DNA of 64,000 bases from Adiantum capillus-veneris (lineage: Eukaryota; Streptophyta; Polypodiopsida; Polypodiales; Pteridaceae). The DNA lies in the NCBI GenBank assembly GCA_014529385.2, contig CM043950.1, positions 149,674,945-149,738,944 of the forward strand. The letters are read 5' to 3'. Positions 21,163-32,030 of this stretch are shown one piece after another. The notes under the pieces were generated by a model that saw nothing but the letters and a program-made list of their open reading frames with translations, did no database searches and had not been told where the DNA came from. Made by a program: the position numbers and the translations under genes. Numbering within the stretch: position 1 is the stretch's first letter; every line of letters starts with the position of its first letter.

Positions 21163-24162
21163 TCTTTCATCCCACTTAGGTGGTGAGATAGTTGGCAGAG
21201 TGGCTAAGACCTCCTTTACCTTGTTGTAGTGATGTTCGCTTTCCTCGTCCCAAGTGAAAGTTGATCTTTGAGTGAGTTGTTGCAGTGGTAGAATAAGTTG
21301 TGATAGTAGATGTATGAATCTACTTAAGTACCTCACCTTCTGTAGAAAAGAGACCAGTTGACGTGCAGTCGTTGGTGAAGGTAGGGCTATGAGTGCGGAC
21401 ACCTTACTTGGGTCGGCGTTGATACCTTTTGCTGAAATTTCATGGCCTAGTAGAATGACTTTACTCTCCCCAATGTGGCATTTGTCCACATTTAATTGCC
21501 CACCTAGGCTCTGCAACCTGGCCAAACCTTCAGTTACCTTTTCTAAATGTGAAATACGGGAGCTATATATACAAAAATCATCAATGAACACTCTTATGGA
21601 TGTTCCAAAGAACGGTTGAAAAACATATGTGACATATCTTTGGAATGTGGCAGGTGCATTTGTGAGACCAAATGGCATAACCCTGTATTCAAAACAACCC
21701 CATGGCGTGATAAAAGTGGTTTTTAGCTGATCTTCCAAGGCTATGCGTATTTGAAAGTATCCAGAATAACCATCACAGACGGTATAGCATTCAAAACCCG
21801 CTACTTCATTCAGAATTTCATCCAAGAAAGGGAGAGGAAAGTGGTCTCTCTTTGTAGCTGCATTTAGTGGTTTGTAGTCAACACAGACCCTCCACTTACC
21901 ATTCTTTTTAGGCGTCACCACTACGGGTGACACCCATTCTGAGTTTTCTACAGGATAGATGAATCCCGCCTCCAGCAGTTTCCTTACCTCGGCCAAGAGT
22001 GCCTTTTCTTGTATGACCCCCAATCGTCGTAGCTTTTTCACAACTAGTTTTACCCCTTCCTTCAGCTTAATATGATGTTCCACCACTGTAATGCCTGTGA
22101 TTCTTTCATAGTTGTCAATGAACAGGTTAGAAAATCCCATCAACATTTGCAAAAAACTATCTTTCTCCTCAAGTGTTAATTTCGTAGACAACATACCCTT
22201 CAACCTACTTCCTCCTAGGCCATGTGATTTTCTCTCCTCTTCATTGGGTTTCCCTTTTGGTGATGGATCACCAGTTGTGCTTACCCTTTGTGGATCCTTC
22301 ATAATGATACCCATCACATCAATGGAACTGTCACTTTCGTCGGTGGATGTGGTCTCCTCCTCAGAACTGGAAGATTCGCTAGTGGTTTCATCTGCCGATG
22401 TTTCCAGATTCATTTGCTTCTGCTTGCCAATCCTCATGTCGTAGTAGATTGTCTCCCCTTTCTTACCGGTCATACGTAGAAGGCCAGTACCCCAGTCTTG
22501 TTTTGCCTTCATGGCCATCAACCATGGCCTTCCCAAAATTAGTGGATAGCCCTCCCCCTTAGTGTTGAAAGCTTTGATTTTCACGGCACTTACCACACCC
22601 ACACACTTTACTTTTGCGTTGTTTGCCATCTTTGCTTTGCATGGAGAAGGCCTGTCAACCTCGAGCCCTAATCGAAGCATCATAGCTTCGCTCATTACAC
22701 AGATTTGTGCACCTCCATCAATGTAGGTGTTTCCAACCCTCTTTCCTTTTATGTTTACGTCGACAATTGGAAGGATGTCATCCATGTTGCATCCCGAAAT
22801 TGCTCCGGCTACCTTTGTTTTGGAGCGTCTTGTACTTACCATTTTAGACCATTGTTGCCTTACTTTTGGTGCAAGATGTAGTAGCTGTGGCCATGTAATC
22901 TTCGGTCCTTGCTCTGCCACATCGAATGTTAGATCATAGGGCTTAGAAATTTCCCCTAGCTGAAAGTCGGTGATGCCCACTTTCCGTCGTGGCCTGGATG
23001 GCCTCTTGCTAGTTTCTCCTCTCATGCTTCTCTCATCATCTGATTGTGTAGCTTTCTCCCTCCTAGCTCTTTTCACAGTCATGGCTTCAAGTGGTTCTAA
23101 AAAGGTTACCTTCTCCTTACCCTTGTCCCTCTCCTTTGCTCTGGGTGGATCCACTACAATGGCTTTTCCTTTCTCTTCTAGCCTTATGATGTTTACAGGG
23201 CGATCAGGTGGTGGGGCTAGTGGAAGAGGTGAGATGGATGCTTGTAGTGGTGTCTGGGGTGGACTTAGAATTTGTGTTGGTGGGGGTGGTGCTCGGGGTG
23301 GGGGCGTTCTTTCTCTAGGGGGTGACAATTGGTTCCTCCTACCTCCTCTATTATAGTTTTGTCGTGGTTTGGGACAGTAGTACATACCGTGACCGTCTTC
23401 TCCGCAGTTGTAGCAATGATACTCCCTGTTTTGTCGTCGTGCTCTTCCAGGGTCTTGATCTCTTTCTTGACTCCTCCCTTGTTGTATTAAGTGGACAGAC
23501 AAATTCTGCATATGGTCAGTAATATGGGCCAACATATCTTGTTGGTCATCTCTTACCCCAAGAGCCGGTGGTGGTGGTAGAATGGTGGTTGTCGTAGTTG
23601 CTGGTCGATGCGATGTTCCTGATTCTGTTGACTCGGTTTCTTTGGCTTTCATTTGCAGCTTCTTGTCTTTAAGGCGAGCAATCTCAACGGCTAACTCGTA
23701 CGTAGCCGGGAATCTACCTTTCACCTTCTCCTTGAGAAGCGGCCATAATCCATGCGTGAACCGATCTTTTTTTACGAAATCGGGTGCAACTTCCCCCCTA
23801 GCCAGTGACTCAACCCACCGTTCCCACAAATCCACAAATTTGGATTCATAGGTGGCATATTCTAAAAGCCCCTCCTGCTTCAAGTCTCTCAACTTGTCCC
23901 ACAACTTTTCTGAAGTGGTACCTCCCCCAAAACGCCTCTTAAAAGCGGTTTTTAAGGGTTCCCAGTCATCCTTGGTTGCTTGTGGAAGTGCATTGTACCA
24001 TGATCTAGCTTCTAGCTTCATGAGATGCTTAAAGATTCTAACCCGGGATTCATCCGTATCTTTGTTGCTCACTACACATGCTACTTCAAAGTCATCTAGG
24101 AAGTCTGTTACCAAATCCTCCCCCTTCTTTCCTTTAAATGTTGGAAATGCTATACTTGCCAT
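21025..24162 (-). CDS. Ty3/gypsy gag-protease-reverse transcriptase polyprotein (truncated)
   Basis: The longest open frame in the window. The preferred start is the ATG at 24162 (MASIAFPTFKG) because H begins its gag the same way; an in-frame ATG lies at 24192. Gag capsid covers about residues 20-190 (counted from 24192). A CCHC knuckle CYNCGEDGHGMYYC is near residue 260 and a Pro-rich linker follows. The retropepsin active site YIDGGAQICV is near 490 (DGGA rather than DSGA), with LILGRPWL downstream. RT motifs include VCVDYKPLN, FGLTNAPATFQR and FIDDF near 870. After SPPKWDE at the RNase H connection, the frame runs into LTR sequence and ends in a His-rich tail (HTHPHHHHH), a product of the deletion. 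Intact relatives make particle protein, protease and polymerase in the cytoplasm. This copy cannot supply RNase H or integrase. Confidence 0.85.
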   Translation of the reverse strand: MASIAFPTFKGKKGEDLVTDFLDDFEVACVVSNKDTDESRVRIFKHLMKLEARSWYNALPQATKDDWEPLKTAFKRRFGGGTTSEKLWDKLRDLKQEGLLEYATYESKFVDLWERWVESLARGEVAPDFVKKDRFTHGLWPLLKEKVKGRFPATYELAVEIARLKDKKLQMKAKETESTESGTSHRPATTTTTILPPPPALGVRDDQQDMLAHITDHMQNLSVHLIQQGRSQERDQDPGRARRQNREYHCYNCGEDGHGMYYCPKPRQNYNRGGRRNQLSPPRERTPPPRAPPPPTQILSPPQTPLQASISPLPLAPPPDRPVNIIRLEEKGKAIVVDPPRAKERDKGKEKVTFLEPLEAMTVKRARREKATQSDDERSMRGETSKRPSRPRRKVGITDFQLGEISKPYDLTFDVAEQGPKITWPQLLHLAPKVRQQWSKMVSTRRSKTKVAGAISGCNMDDILPIVDVNIKGKRVGNTYIDGGAQICVMSEAMMLRLGLEVDRPSPCKAKMANNAKVKCVGVVSAVKIKAFNTKGEGYPLILGRPWLMAMKAKQDWGTGLLRMTGKKGETIYYDMRIGKQKQMNLETSADETTSESSSSEEETTSTDESDSSIDVMGIIMKDPQRVSTTGDPSPKGKPNEEERKSHGLGGSRLKGMLSTKLTLEEKDSFLQMLMGFSNLFIDNYERITGITVVEHHIKLKEGVKLVVKKLRRLGVIQEKALLAEVRKLLEAGFIYPVENSEWVSPVVVTPKKNGKWRVCVDYKPLNAATKRDHFPLPFLDEILNEVAGFECYTVCDGYSGYFQIRIALEDQLKTTFITPWGCFEYRVMPFGLTNAPATFQRYVTYVFQPFFGTSIRVFIDDFCIYSSRISHLEKVTEGLARLQSLGGQLNVDKCHIGESKVILLGHEISAKGINADPSKVSALIALPSPTTARQLVSFLQKVRYLSRFIHLLSQLILPLQQLTQRSTFTWDEESEHHYNKVKEVLATLPTISPPKWDERTHNITKEHTMHCVCLVHTHTHPHHHHHRNHHACLEHDLYTLGYGR

Positions 24163-24245
24163 GATTACTGAGAGAGAGCTAGAAAGACACACTGCTTAAC
24201 TTGCAAAACTTTTTTTCTTCTTTACAAGGAGGCGTGTGTACCCTC

Positions 24246-24947
24246 TTATACTAGGACATAGATTAAAACTTCAAACGCTACATTGCCTTGTACCAAAGGT
24301 AAGACAAATGGTTGATCTGATGCCAGAACCTCCAAAAACCGCTCCCCACCCGGCATGGTGTCAATGACGTGCTGGTAGTGAGCCTTCAAATCCAGTATTA
24401 CCTTGATTGAGCGTACACGTGTTGGTATGTGTGATCTGTCTTGAGGTAGGTTGTACTGATTCATGTGAAGCTTAGAGGTGCTTAGTCACTGTCCAAGCTT
24501 GTGGGAGAGGGTGGTGTTCTTTTCTGAAACAAACTCAATAGATCCCTAGTTTCTCTAGTGAGAGTGTGAGCCAATGCTTCCGTTATCTGTGCTGTAGCAT
24601 CAGGTGCGACTTGAAAACTGACTGTGATAATTACCTCGGTGACTTGAGTTACCCGATTCTCAAAGTAGAATAGTGTTGATTCTCTATTGTGTAGAGCTCC
24701 TTCCATTTTGTTGTTGTGGGTTGGTTGTAGGTTGCGGACATGGTTTCGACCTTCTCCTTCTTCTTCTTGGCAGTTGACCTATGTATATCCACTGGGTTTG
24801 GCGTGTTGGTTGACTCTCCCACTGCAAATCGATTACCGTTATGCCTGGCACTCGAGCTTCGATGGAGATGCGGAGTTCGTCTAATTGTGCTTGGAGCTCT
24901 TCTTCTTCTGTCGTCCAATTAGCAAATCCTGCTAGCCATTCATCCAT
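24246..24947 (-). pseudogene. Upstream ORF / gag N-terminal region of element B
   Basis: Between PBS and the main frame the minus strand carries coding-like text in two alternating frames: MDEWLAGFANWTTEEEELQA (from 24947), then HNRESTLFYFENRVTQVTEV, then QYNLPQDRSHIPTRVRSIKV to 24246. Two frame changes separate them. The acidic N-terminus looks coiled-coil-like. Some large plant Ty3 elements have an extra ORF ahead of gag. I do not recognise a domain. Confidence 0.35.
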
Positions 24948-24979
24948 TCACAATAGTTTAAGGGTTTCAGTCTTGTAAA

Positions 24980-24996
24980 TGACGGTGGGGGCACCA
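24980..24996 (-). promoter_or_regulatory. Primer-binding site, element B
   Basis: The minus strand reads TGGTGCCCCCACCGTCA, two bases inside the LTR end at 24999. The first 12 bases equal the PBS of element C and are close to that of H. tRNA not assigned. Confidence 0.6.
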
Positions 24997-24998
24997 AA

Positions 24999-25209
24999 TG
25001 ACGGGAGCAAAGCGAACCCCGAACCCCGACGGCCTCTAAAACACTGGGGACCGAATGGCGCGCCTCGAGCCTGTCATGGTAAAGCAAACAGGGGGCACCA
25101 CCTAGCTTCAGCGGCTAGGATGCAAACAACACACCACCATAACAAAGTTTTCATCCAAGAGAGATGGATGCTTGGGAGTAATGATGAAGAGGAAAGGGAA
25201 TGAGATCAA

Positions 25210-25257
<48 letters not shown>

Positions 25258-26308
25258 GGGAGGGGGTATAGCGGCTTAGTACTTAGGCACCACAAAAGGA
25301 TGGCGAATCCGCACACCCTTCACACATACACAAGCTCACTCCGAAACACAAGACTAGGTGGCGATTACGCACACCTCACATGGGCAAAACATTGCAAGAA
25401 AACATACTCACAAAACCTCAAGCTTTATTTAGAGAATTAGGCGATGAAATGGGGAGCATAGGGTAGGGGAATGAGAAGGGAGAGAGTGGTAGAGCACATG
25501 GTGGATAGGTGGGAGTTGATGGCGAAGGCTTGCACGAGGATTATGGCCATCATCCTTCATTTAGTTGCCCTTCATCTTCCATAGCCAAGGGTGTAGAGGT
25601 CATGCTCAAGACAAGCATGGTGATTGCGGTGATGGTGATGGTGTGGGTGTGTGTGTGTGTGCACTAGGCACACACAACGCATAGTGTGTTCTTTGGTGAT
25701 GTTGTGTGTGTTTGTGTGATGGTGAACACAAGAAAAATCAGGTAACCACCGGGTGGGGATGGGTCTGTGGGCACCTTTTTCAGTGAAACTGAGTGTGTGT
25801 GAGTGTGGGGGAGGTTATTTAGCTACAAGACAAGAGACATGGCGCCCTTTAGAGAGAGAGGGGAGTATTTGGGTCATGGGATATGATAGGAGAGAGAAAG
25901 AGGGGGTGGGGTATACTATTTTGGAAGATAGGGTAAGTTGCATGTGAGTTAGGGTGCATTATTGGTGAGTTATAATGCATTATTGGTGAGAGGTGGGGTA
26001 GCTTGAGGGGAGAGAGAAAGGAGAAAGGACAAAGGGAAGAGAGAGGGGGTTGACCTTTTGAGTGGAGGAGAGGAAAAGGGACACATGGAGGGGCAACAGT
26101 GAAGAAAAAGGAGGCAAGGTGGGGATGGGCTGCCCCGCAGGCATGAGGTGGCCTATTTTACCTTTCTCATATATTTACATAATCATACTTTATTTTTTTC
26201 TTACTTTTTCCAATGTCTTTTATCACTCCCTCCCTAAGAGGGGGTTTTCATGGGGTGGGGACGAGAGAAGAGGGGTATGGGAGCTTGGCTTGTGAAAAGC
26301 CCCCATCA
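24999..26308 (-). repeat. 5' LTR of element B
   Basis: TG at 24999 and CA at 26308, about 1,310 bases. The outer 600 bases have no partner because the 3' LTR is truncated; this limit rests on the GTGC duplication and on the C-family LTR resuming at 26309. Contains (GA)n at 25214-25254, (GT)n near 25648 and an AATAAA (minus) at 25424-25429. The right part is G-rich on the plus strand, with 'gagagagaaagagg' runs. Confidence 0.65.
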
Positions 26309-26904
26309 GTGCCAAGTGGACCAATTGAAATGTAAATTCCCAAATTAAAGGCCTCCCTATAAAAGTAAAAAATGGATCAAATTAAGGGCTTTTTTCCTGG
26401 CCTTTGGAGTGCCGTTTGACGCCTGCAAAGTGGAGTTCTCTAGCAAGCTAGCCCCTTTGTAACTTTTGCTTGAAAATGTCCATGATGATGGCAGTACAAG
26501 CCCATGTATATGTTTTTTTGAAGTGCAATCAAACCACAATTGCCTCCTATGCTGTTGTTTCCCCTTCCCCCCTTCTCTTTCTCCGGCTTTCATGTTTCTC
26601 CTCGGTATCGGCTATGTGGAAGTGTGAGCCCCCCCCCGGACCGATGGTGTTTTGAGTGAGAGAGCGAGATTGAGTGGCTGTGTGCATGTGTAAGGGTGGA
26701 GATAGGCAGTGGTAGTAGGTGTGCCTTGTGTGGTGATTTGTGGAGTGTGTGAGCAATAGAAATTGAGCAGATGGTGATCTGTTAGTGTAAAGCGTTTCTT
26801 CGAAGGTGTTTTTCGAGAGGATAGGGGTGCTGTGAATACCCTGAGCTATAGAGAGGCCCTTTTGTTTGTGCTGGGCCTGTTTCCCCATTCCCCCTCTCCA
26901 ACGT
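26309..26904 (+). repeat. C-family LTR, main piece
   Basis: Continues the LTR broken by B. Contains CCTATAAAAG (TATA box candidate near 26356) and landmarks shared with 7557-8113 in opposite orientation, such as GAGGATAGGGGTGCTGTGAA and CCCTGAGCTATAGAGAGGC. It ends near CCATTCCCCCTCTCCA and abuts the leader of copia element G without a PBS, so it is a solo or truncated LTR sitting in or against G. Confidence 0.55.
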
Positions 26905-27790
26905 GTTGTTCCCGCTCCGTTTCTTCTATTTTCGGGCAGTTTTCACATCAGGTGCAACATTTACCATGGCTGACAACAACAACACAGATGTGTTCAAGAT
27001 GTTTGTTGCTGAGGACAGGTTGGATGGGAACAATTACCCTATGTGGTCTTATATGATGCAACACGTTCTTGTGTCAAAGGACGTCTGGAACATTGTGCAA
27101 GGCATTGATGTATGTCCTGGTTCTGAGGATGTAGGTGATGTTGAGGATGTTGCAGGTCTTGTTGCAAGGATTACTGCTATTAGAGTTGTTTTTCCTATGT
27201 AGAACAAGCTCGTTGGGATGTAAAGGATGCGCAGGCTCATGCATTGATTGTGTTGTCTGTGAAGTGTACCATTGTTCCTCACATCCGTTTAGCAAAATTT
27301 ACAAAACAGGCTTGGGATATTTTGGCTGGTCTTTATGCAAGTCGCAACGGGGCTAAAATTGTTGGAGTCGAAGATTATGCATGAGGAAGATGATATGGAC
27401 ACTTTCCTTGCTAGTGTCAAGGATATCAATGAGAAACTTATTTCTGCACGTGAAGTCATTTCAGACAGTTCCCTTGTGCAGACTGTTCTTGATGCCTTAC
27501 CAGATACCTACCAGACAATTGCTACTACTTGGAGACTTATGATCAAAGGAAATTTAGAAGTTGTCAAGTTTGATGCATTATGCACATTGCTGTTACAAGA
27601 GTCACTTTCGAGAAAAAACAGGACTAGACAGCGTGCAATTGAACAAGCTTTTATTGCTTCTCAAAGAAAGGGTGGTAACAACAATGCAGCCACTTCTTAT
27701 GGTTCTGTTGCGAGTGGCAAAACTTCTGTTCCTAATGCTTCTGCTGGCAACACTTCGTCTGGCAATTCTGGTGATAAGGGCAAAAAGAAG
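26905..27790 (+). pseudogene. Element G (copia) gag, 5' part
   Basis: The leader TGTTGTTCCCGCTCCGTTTC leads to an ATG at 26966 (MADNNNTDVFKMFVAEDRL, DGNNYPMWSYMM). This is a copia Gag N-terminus almost identical to that of E. Frame changes occur near 27198 and 27330. The frame 27335-27790 carries LESKIMHEEDDMDTFLASVK and the UBN2-type middle of Gag. It is cut at GDKGKKK by insertion of F (TSD AGAAG, 27786-27790) and resumes at 35764. The 5' LTR and PBS of G are missing to the left. Confidence 0.8.
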
Positions 27791-28106
27791 TGTTGGGATG
27801 CGGGAAGGGAGATGAGCTCAAGGAGGCTTGAAAGTAAATGTTTCCATTGCTACACAGTGAACTTTACACACACAATAAAGTGTATTCGACCACTTAAGTG
27901 AAAAGTAGAGATACACACAATATTAAAGCGTCATATTGCATAGCATATACTATATGTACAACACAAGGCTTTATATAGGGCCTTGATATTACACGGCTGG
28001 CACAAATGCCTATACATGGCTTATTCCTCTGTTTACAACAAATATGCTAAGGTGTCAACATCAACTCAAATGAGGTGTAGAGGGATGTCCCATGCCTATC
28101 TCAACA
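27791..28106 (-). repeat. 3' LTR of element F
   Basis: TGTTGGGATGCGGGAAGGGA to TATCTCAACA. The minus strand carries TATATAAA (plus 27970-27977). The PPT lies immediately to its right. Confidence 0.9.
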
Positions 28107-28293
28107 ATCCTCCCCTTAGGCATGGACTATACTGAAAGAAGCTGAATCGAGACCTAAAGCCACACAGGCTAATGGTCACACAGACCGAGGTAGTCGCACT
28201 GACTATAGTCATACAGACTGAGTGGTCTCATTACATGGTGTCACACAGACTAAGAAGTCCTCCCCTTAAACAGAGAAGGTGGACGACTATCCA

Positions 28294-28507
28294 TTTTACA
28301 GTACATCAGTATATTCACAAAAGTAGTTGGGGGCGGCATACACATGGAGACAATTCTCTTCCTGTTCAGTTGTATCTCCGTCCTTTCCTTCTACAACATT
28401 GACTCTATTTTTATTGCTTCCTTGGCACTTTGATGGTGGGTGACCTTTGATGCCGCAATTACTACAATATTTGTTCTTGTAGCAGTCCTTGGAGAAGTGT
28501 CCAGGTT
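28294..28507 (-). pseudogene. Element F gag, C-terminal part with zinc knuckles
   Basis: The minus strand reads KPGHFSKDCYKNKYC then CSNCGIKGHPPSKCQG and an acidic tail ending at 28296. With the part at 33646 it forms two CCHC knuckles, of which the first is split by element E. Knuckles bind the element RNA for packaging. Confidence 0.85.
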
Positions 28508-28734
28508 TGTAGGAATTAGGGTTGCAGAGAAACACACACAGCTTGGAGAAGACGAAGGAAGCTCAAGGCACACAATAGAGAGTGTGTTACTTAGTGTGCA
28601 ATGGAAAGATAGATAGCCCTAGAGTGATGGGCGTATATACAATGCACGGGGGAAAAAACCTCCTAAAGAGGGAAAAAATGCCCCGGCGGTCCTAGTGTGT
28701 TCACACACATCACTACCACATGTAGATGGTAACA
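28508..28734 (-). repeat. 3' LTR of element E
   Basis: TGTAGGAATTAGGG to ATGGTAACA on the plus strand. Homologous to the 3' LTR of G at 47171-47393 (opposite orientation). Confidence 0.9.
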
Positions 28735-28809
28735 AATCCCCCCTGGAGTGATGCGGTGAACGAGAGTAGGCACATGAGTAAAGGGAAGTGCCATGCCCTG
28801 AGGAAAGGA

Positions 28810-31800
28810 TCAATCCACAGAGGGGAGTAAGCCCAAAGCTTTGCAGAAAACTTCAAGCTTCTCACGAGACAATGCCTTTGTGAAAAGATCTGCAAGGTTG
28901 CCCTGTGTTGGCACATAAGCCAAGCTGATATCTCCTGCTAAGAGCCTCTCCCTGACATAGTGGTAATGCACCTCAATGTGCTTTGTGCGAGCATGAAAAA
29001 CTGGGTTCCTCGCAACTGCCAATGCGCTCTGACTGTCAGTGTAGATAGTGTTGGCAGTGTCCTGTCCAACACCCAAATCAGCCATAAGGCGTCTGAGCGA
29101 CACACACTCAACCGTAGCTATGAAGATTGCCCTGTACTCAGCCTCACAAATCGAAGTGGCCACAGTAGGTTGCTTCTTGCTCAACCATGATATACATGAA
29201 CTGCCAAGCATGAAACAAAAACCACTTGTGGACACTCGCATGTCAAAACAACCAGCCCAATCTAAGTCCGAAAAAGCATGTAAGTCTGGCGGCAATGATC
29301 CCCCCTTGGGATAAAACAAGCCAAGATGTAAAGTTCCACTCAGGTAGCAGAAAATCCTCTTGACAGCCTACCAATGCTTAGACCCTGGGCTATGCATAAA
29401 TCTGTTGACCTGTGAGACTGCAAACTGAATATCCGGCCTCGTGTTGCATACATAAATGAGGTAGCCAACAGCAGTTTGGTAAAGAGTGACATCAGCACGA
29501 TCACCAGCATCATGTAGACTCAACTTCAAACCTGTTTCCATGGGAGTGGCAATAGGTTTGCAATCCTCAAGTCCAAACTTACATAGCAATGTCTATATGT
29601 AACTTTGCTGACACAAGGCAATACCACCATCACACTGCTTAAACTGTATACCCAAATAATGATGCAACAGCCCCAAATCTTTTATCTTGAAAGTAGCATT
29701 CAAATCAGCCTTAAATTCAGCAATATGTCTCTCATTTGGTCCAGTGATCAGCAAATCATCAACATAAAGAACCACGATGAGAAATACATCACCCTCACGC
29801 TTTACATACAATGTGCTTTCTATTGGGCTGTTACGAAAGCCTTGTTTGACCAAATGAGTGTCAGCTTTCTCATACCAAGCACGAGGAGATTGCTTCAACC
29901 CATACAAAGCCTTGTTACATTTGCACACTTTGTCCTCTTGTCCTTTTATGAAAAAACCGCGAGGCTGCGTTACATAAACTTCCTCAAATATGTCACCATT
30001 CAAGAAAGCAGTAACAATGTCTGATTGATGTACATCCCAACCAAAATGAGCTGCCAATGCACATAGAAAATTCACAGTAGTCATACGACAAGTGGGAGCA
30101 AAAGTCTCTTCATAATCTATGCCTTTTTTCTGTGCATAACCCTTTGCAACAAGTTGAGCCTTATGGCGATCGATCTCACCATCCGGCTTGCATTTCAACT
30201 TGTAAACCCACTTCGTATCAATGGCCTTTTTGCCAGGAGGCAAATCACATAAAGTCCATGTGTCATTCTCTATAAGTGCATCATATTTTGATTGCATGGC
30301 AGCCATCCAATTTTCTGAATTCTGTGCTTCATCAAAAGATAGAGGCTCCTCAACCTCATGTAAACTAGACACAACCAAAGCATAACAATTTGATGCAGAA
30401 GATGCAAGGCGAGAGCCTGAAAAAGTACGACTAGACAAAGGTGCATCCAATTTACTATCATGCAAAGTGTGCACCAGCCATTTTGGCATACCTCTAGCTT
30501 GCTCATTTTCAGCCCTTTCCTCATCAAGTACATCATGTACATCTGCATCAGTAATAGGCTGACCTAGAACATTTTCAGAAACCCCCATAGGCTGTACATT
30601 TGCCTCATTGGAACTTACATTCGTATTTCCACCACTGAAAAGAGGCAACAAAGTGTAATAAATGTCCTGTGAGCTTACATTACTGTCTCTGGTACATGAC
30701 AGCAAGGGCTGAACAGAATCTTCCACAAACACTACATCCCGAGAAACCAGAATACGTTTTGTTTGCGGATGATACAACCTCTAACCTTTTCTTTCAGCAC
30801 TATAACCAACAAAAATACATTTGACAGCCTTATCATCCAATTTTCTGCGGTGCACTTGTGGCACCAAAGCATATGCCAAATAGTCAAAAACACGCATGTG
30901 CTCAATAGAAGGCTTTCTATCATGCCATGCTTCATATGGAGTAATACACTGCAAAGCTTTCCTGGGACACCTGTTTAGTACATAAGTGGCACACATAATG
31001 GCCACAAGCCAAAAAGAATGCGGCAAAGCTTGACTTTTGACCATACATCGTGCCATTTCCGTCAGTGACCTGTTTTTCCTCTCAGCAACACCATTTTGCT
31101 GAGGTGTATAAGGCACTGTACATTGGTGTTTTATCCCATGACTAGCCAGAAATGCATTAAATTGATGAGACATATACTCCCCCCCTCGATCAGAACGGAG
31201 GGTGCCCATAGTACATTTCGAGACATTTTCAGCCATAGCCAGAAATTGTTTGAAGCACATAAAAACTTCGGACTTCGCTTTAAGCGGAAATACCCATGCA
31301 TTCCTGGAGTAATCATCAATGAAAGTCACGAAGTACAGGTAATTGCCCAAGGATGGAGTTGGCATGGGCCCACAAAAATCACTATGCACAAGATGCAACC
31401 TGCATGTGGCCCGAACTGAACCATCCTTTGGAAATTTAGAACACTGCATCTTACCCAAAATACAACCTTCACAAACATGTTTGACAGGTGCTTCAAGAGG
31501 CGGCAAATAAGCAACCATATCAGATTTCTGCAAACGCAGCAAACTGGCAAAATTCAGATGACCAAAACGTGCATGCCAAAGTTTTGCATCTGAAATAGCC
31601 CTTGAATCTGCAACAGCATTTGCAAAATTTTGTCGACACTTGTCATACAAAGTGAGCTTATACAGCCCATGGCAGAAAAGGCCAGATGCAACAATTTCAT
31701 CACCAAAACTGAGATCATGAACTGTACATCTGTCATCCACAAATTTGACTACAAGTCTAAGTCTAGCTAGTGCAGATACAGACAAGAGATTCTTCTTGAT

Positions 31801-32030
31801 CCCAGGTACATAAAGTGCATCAACAAGTGTGAAGGAACTGCCATTAGCAGCAGTGAGCACAATCTTTCCAACTCCCTAAACTGGATAAGAGGCGTTGTTG
31901 GCACAAGTGACTGAATTCCCATGAGGGACAAACTCGAGAGAGGTAAACAATTCACGATGTGAGGTAATGTGCTTTGTAGCACCACTGTCGAAATACCACA
32001 CATGTGAATCTGTAGCAAAATGACAAGCAT
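28810..32030 (-). pseudogene. Element E pol: protease, integrase, RT, RNase H
   Basis: One minus-strand frame broken by stops at 31876-31878, 30781-30783, 29593-29595 and 29368-29370. Protease: WYFDSGATKHITSHR near 32000. Integrase: the HARFGHLNF…CEGCILGKMQC zinc region, then catalytic D (VHSDFCGPM), D (TLRSDRGGEYMS) and E (NGVAERKNRSL). RT: NDTWTLCDLPPGKKAIDTKW, FLNGDIFEEVY and YVDDLLITG. RNase H: CEAEYRAIF, YTDSQSALAVARNPVFHART and ADLFTKAL. The order integrase before RT defines Ty1/copia. Products would process Gag, copy the RNA and insert the DNA. The TAG at 29368 is shared with element G. Confidence 0.9.

Larger units (their letters stand above)
20452..26308 (-). mobile_element. Element B: Ty3/gypsy, minus strand, RNase H/integrase deleted
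   Basis: Order on the minus strand: 5' LTR (24999-26308), PBS, upstream ORF region, gag-protease-RT frame, then an abrupt junction near 21162-21170 into a truncated 3' LTR (20452-21162). GTGC flanks both ends (20448-20451 and 26309-26312), a 4 bp target duplication, and the host C-family LTR reads through across it. RNase H, integrase, PPT and the first ~600 bases of the 3' LTR are absent, so one internal deletion removed them. The LTR copies are nearly identical over 711 bases, so the insertion is young relative to its neighbours. Confidence 0.75.

Noticed and set aside
22112-24199. Plus-strand frames opposite element B
   Set aside because: Antisense shadows of a continuous minus-strand polyprotein with clear domains.
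29605-30024. Plus-strand frames opposite element E pol
   Set aside because: Antisense shadows of the RT region; the minus strand carries all copia motifs.
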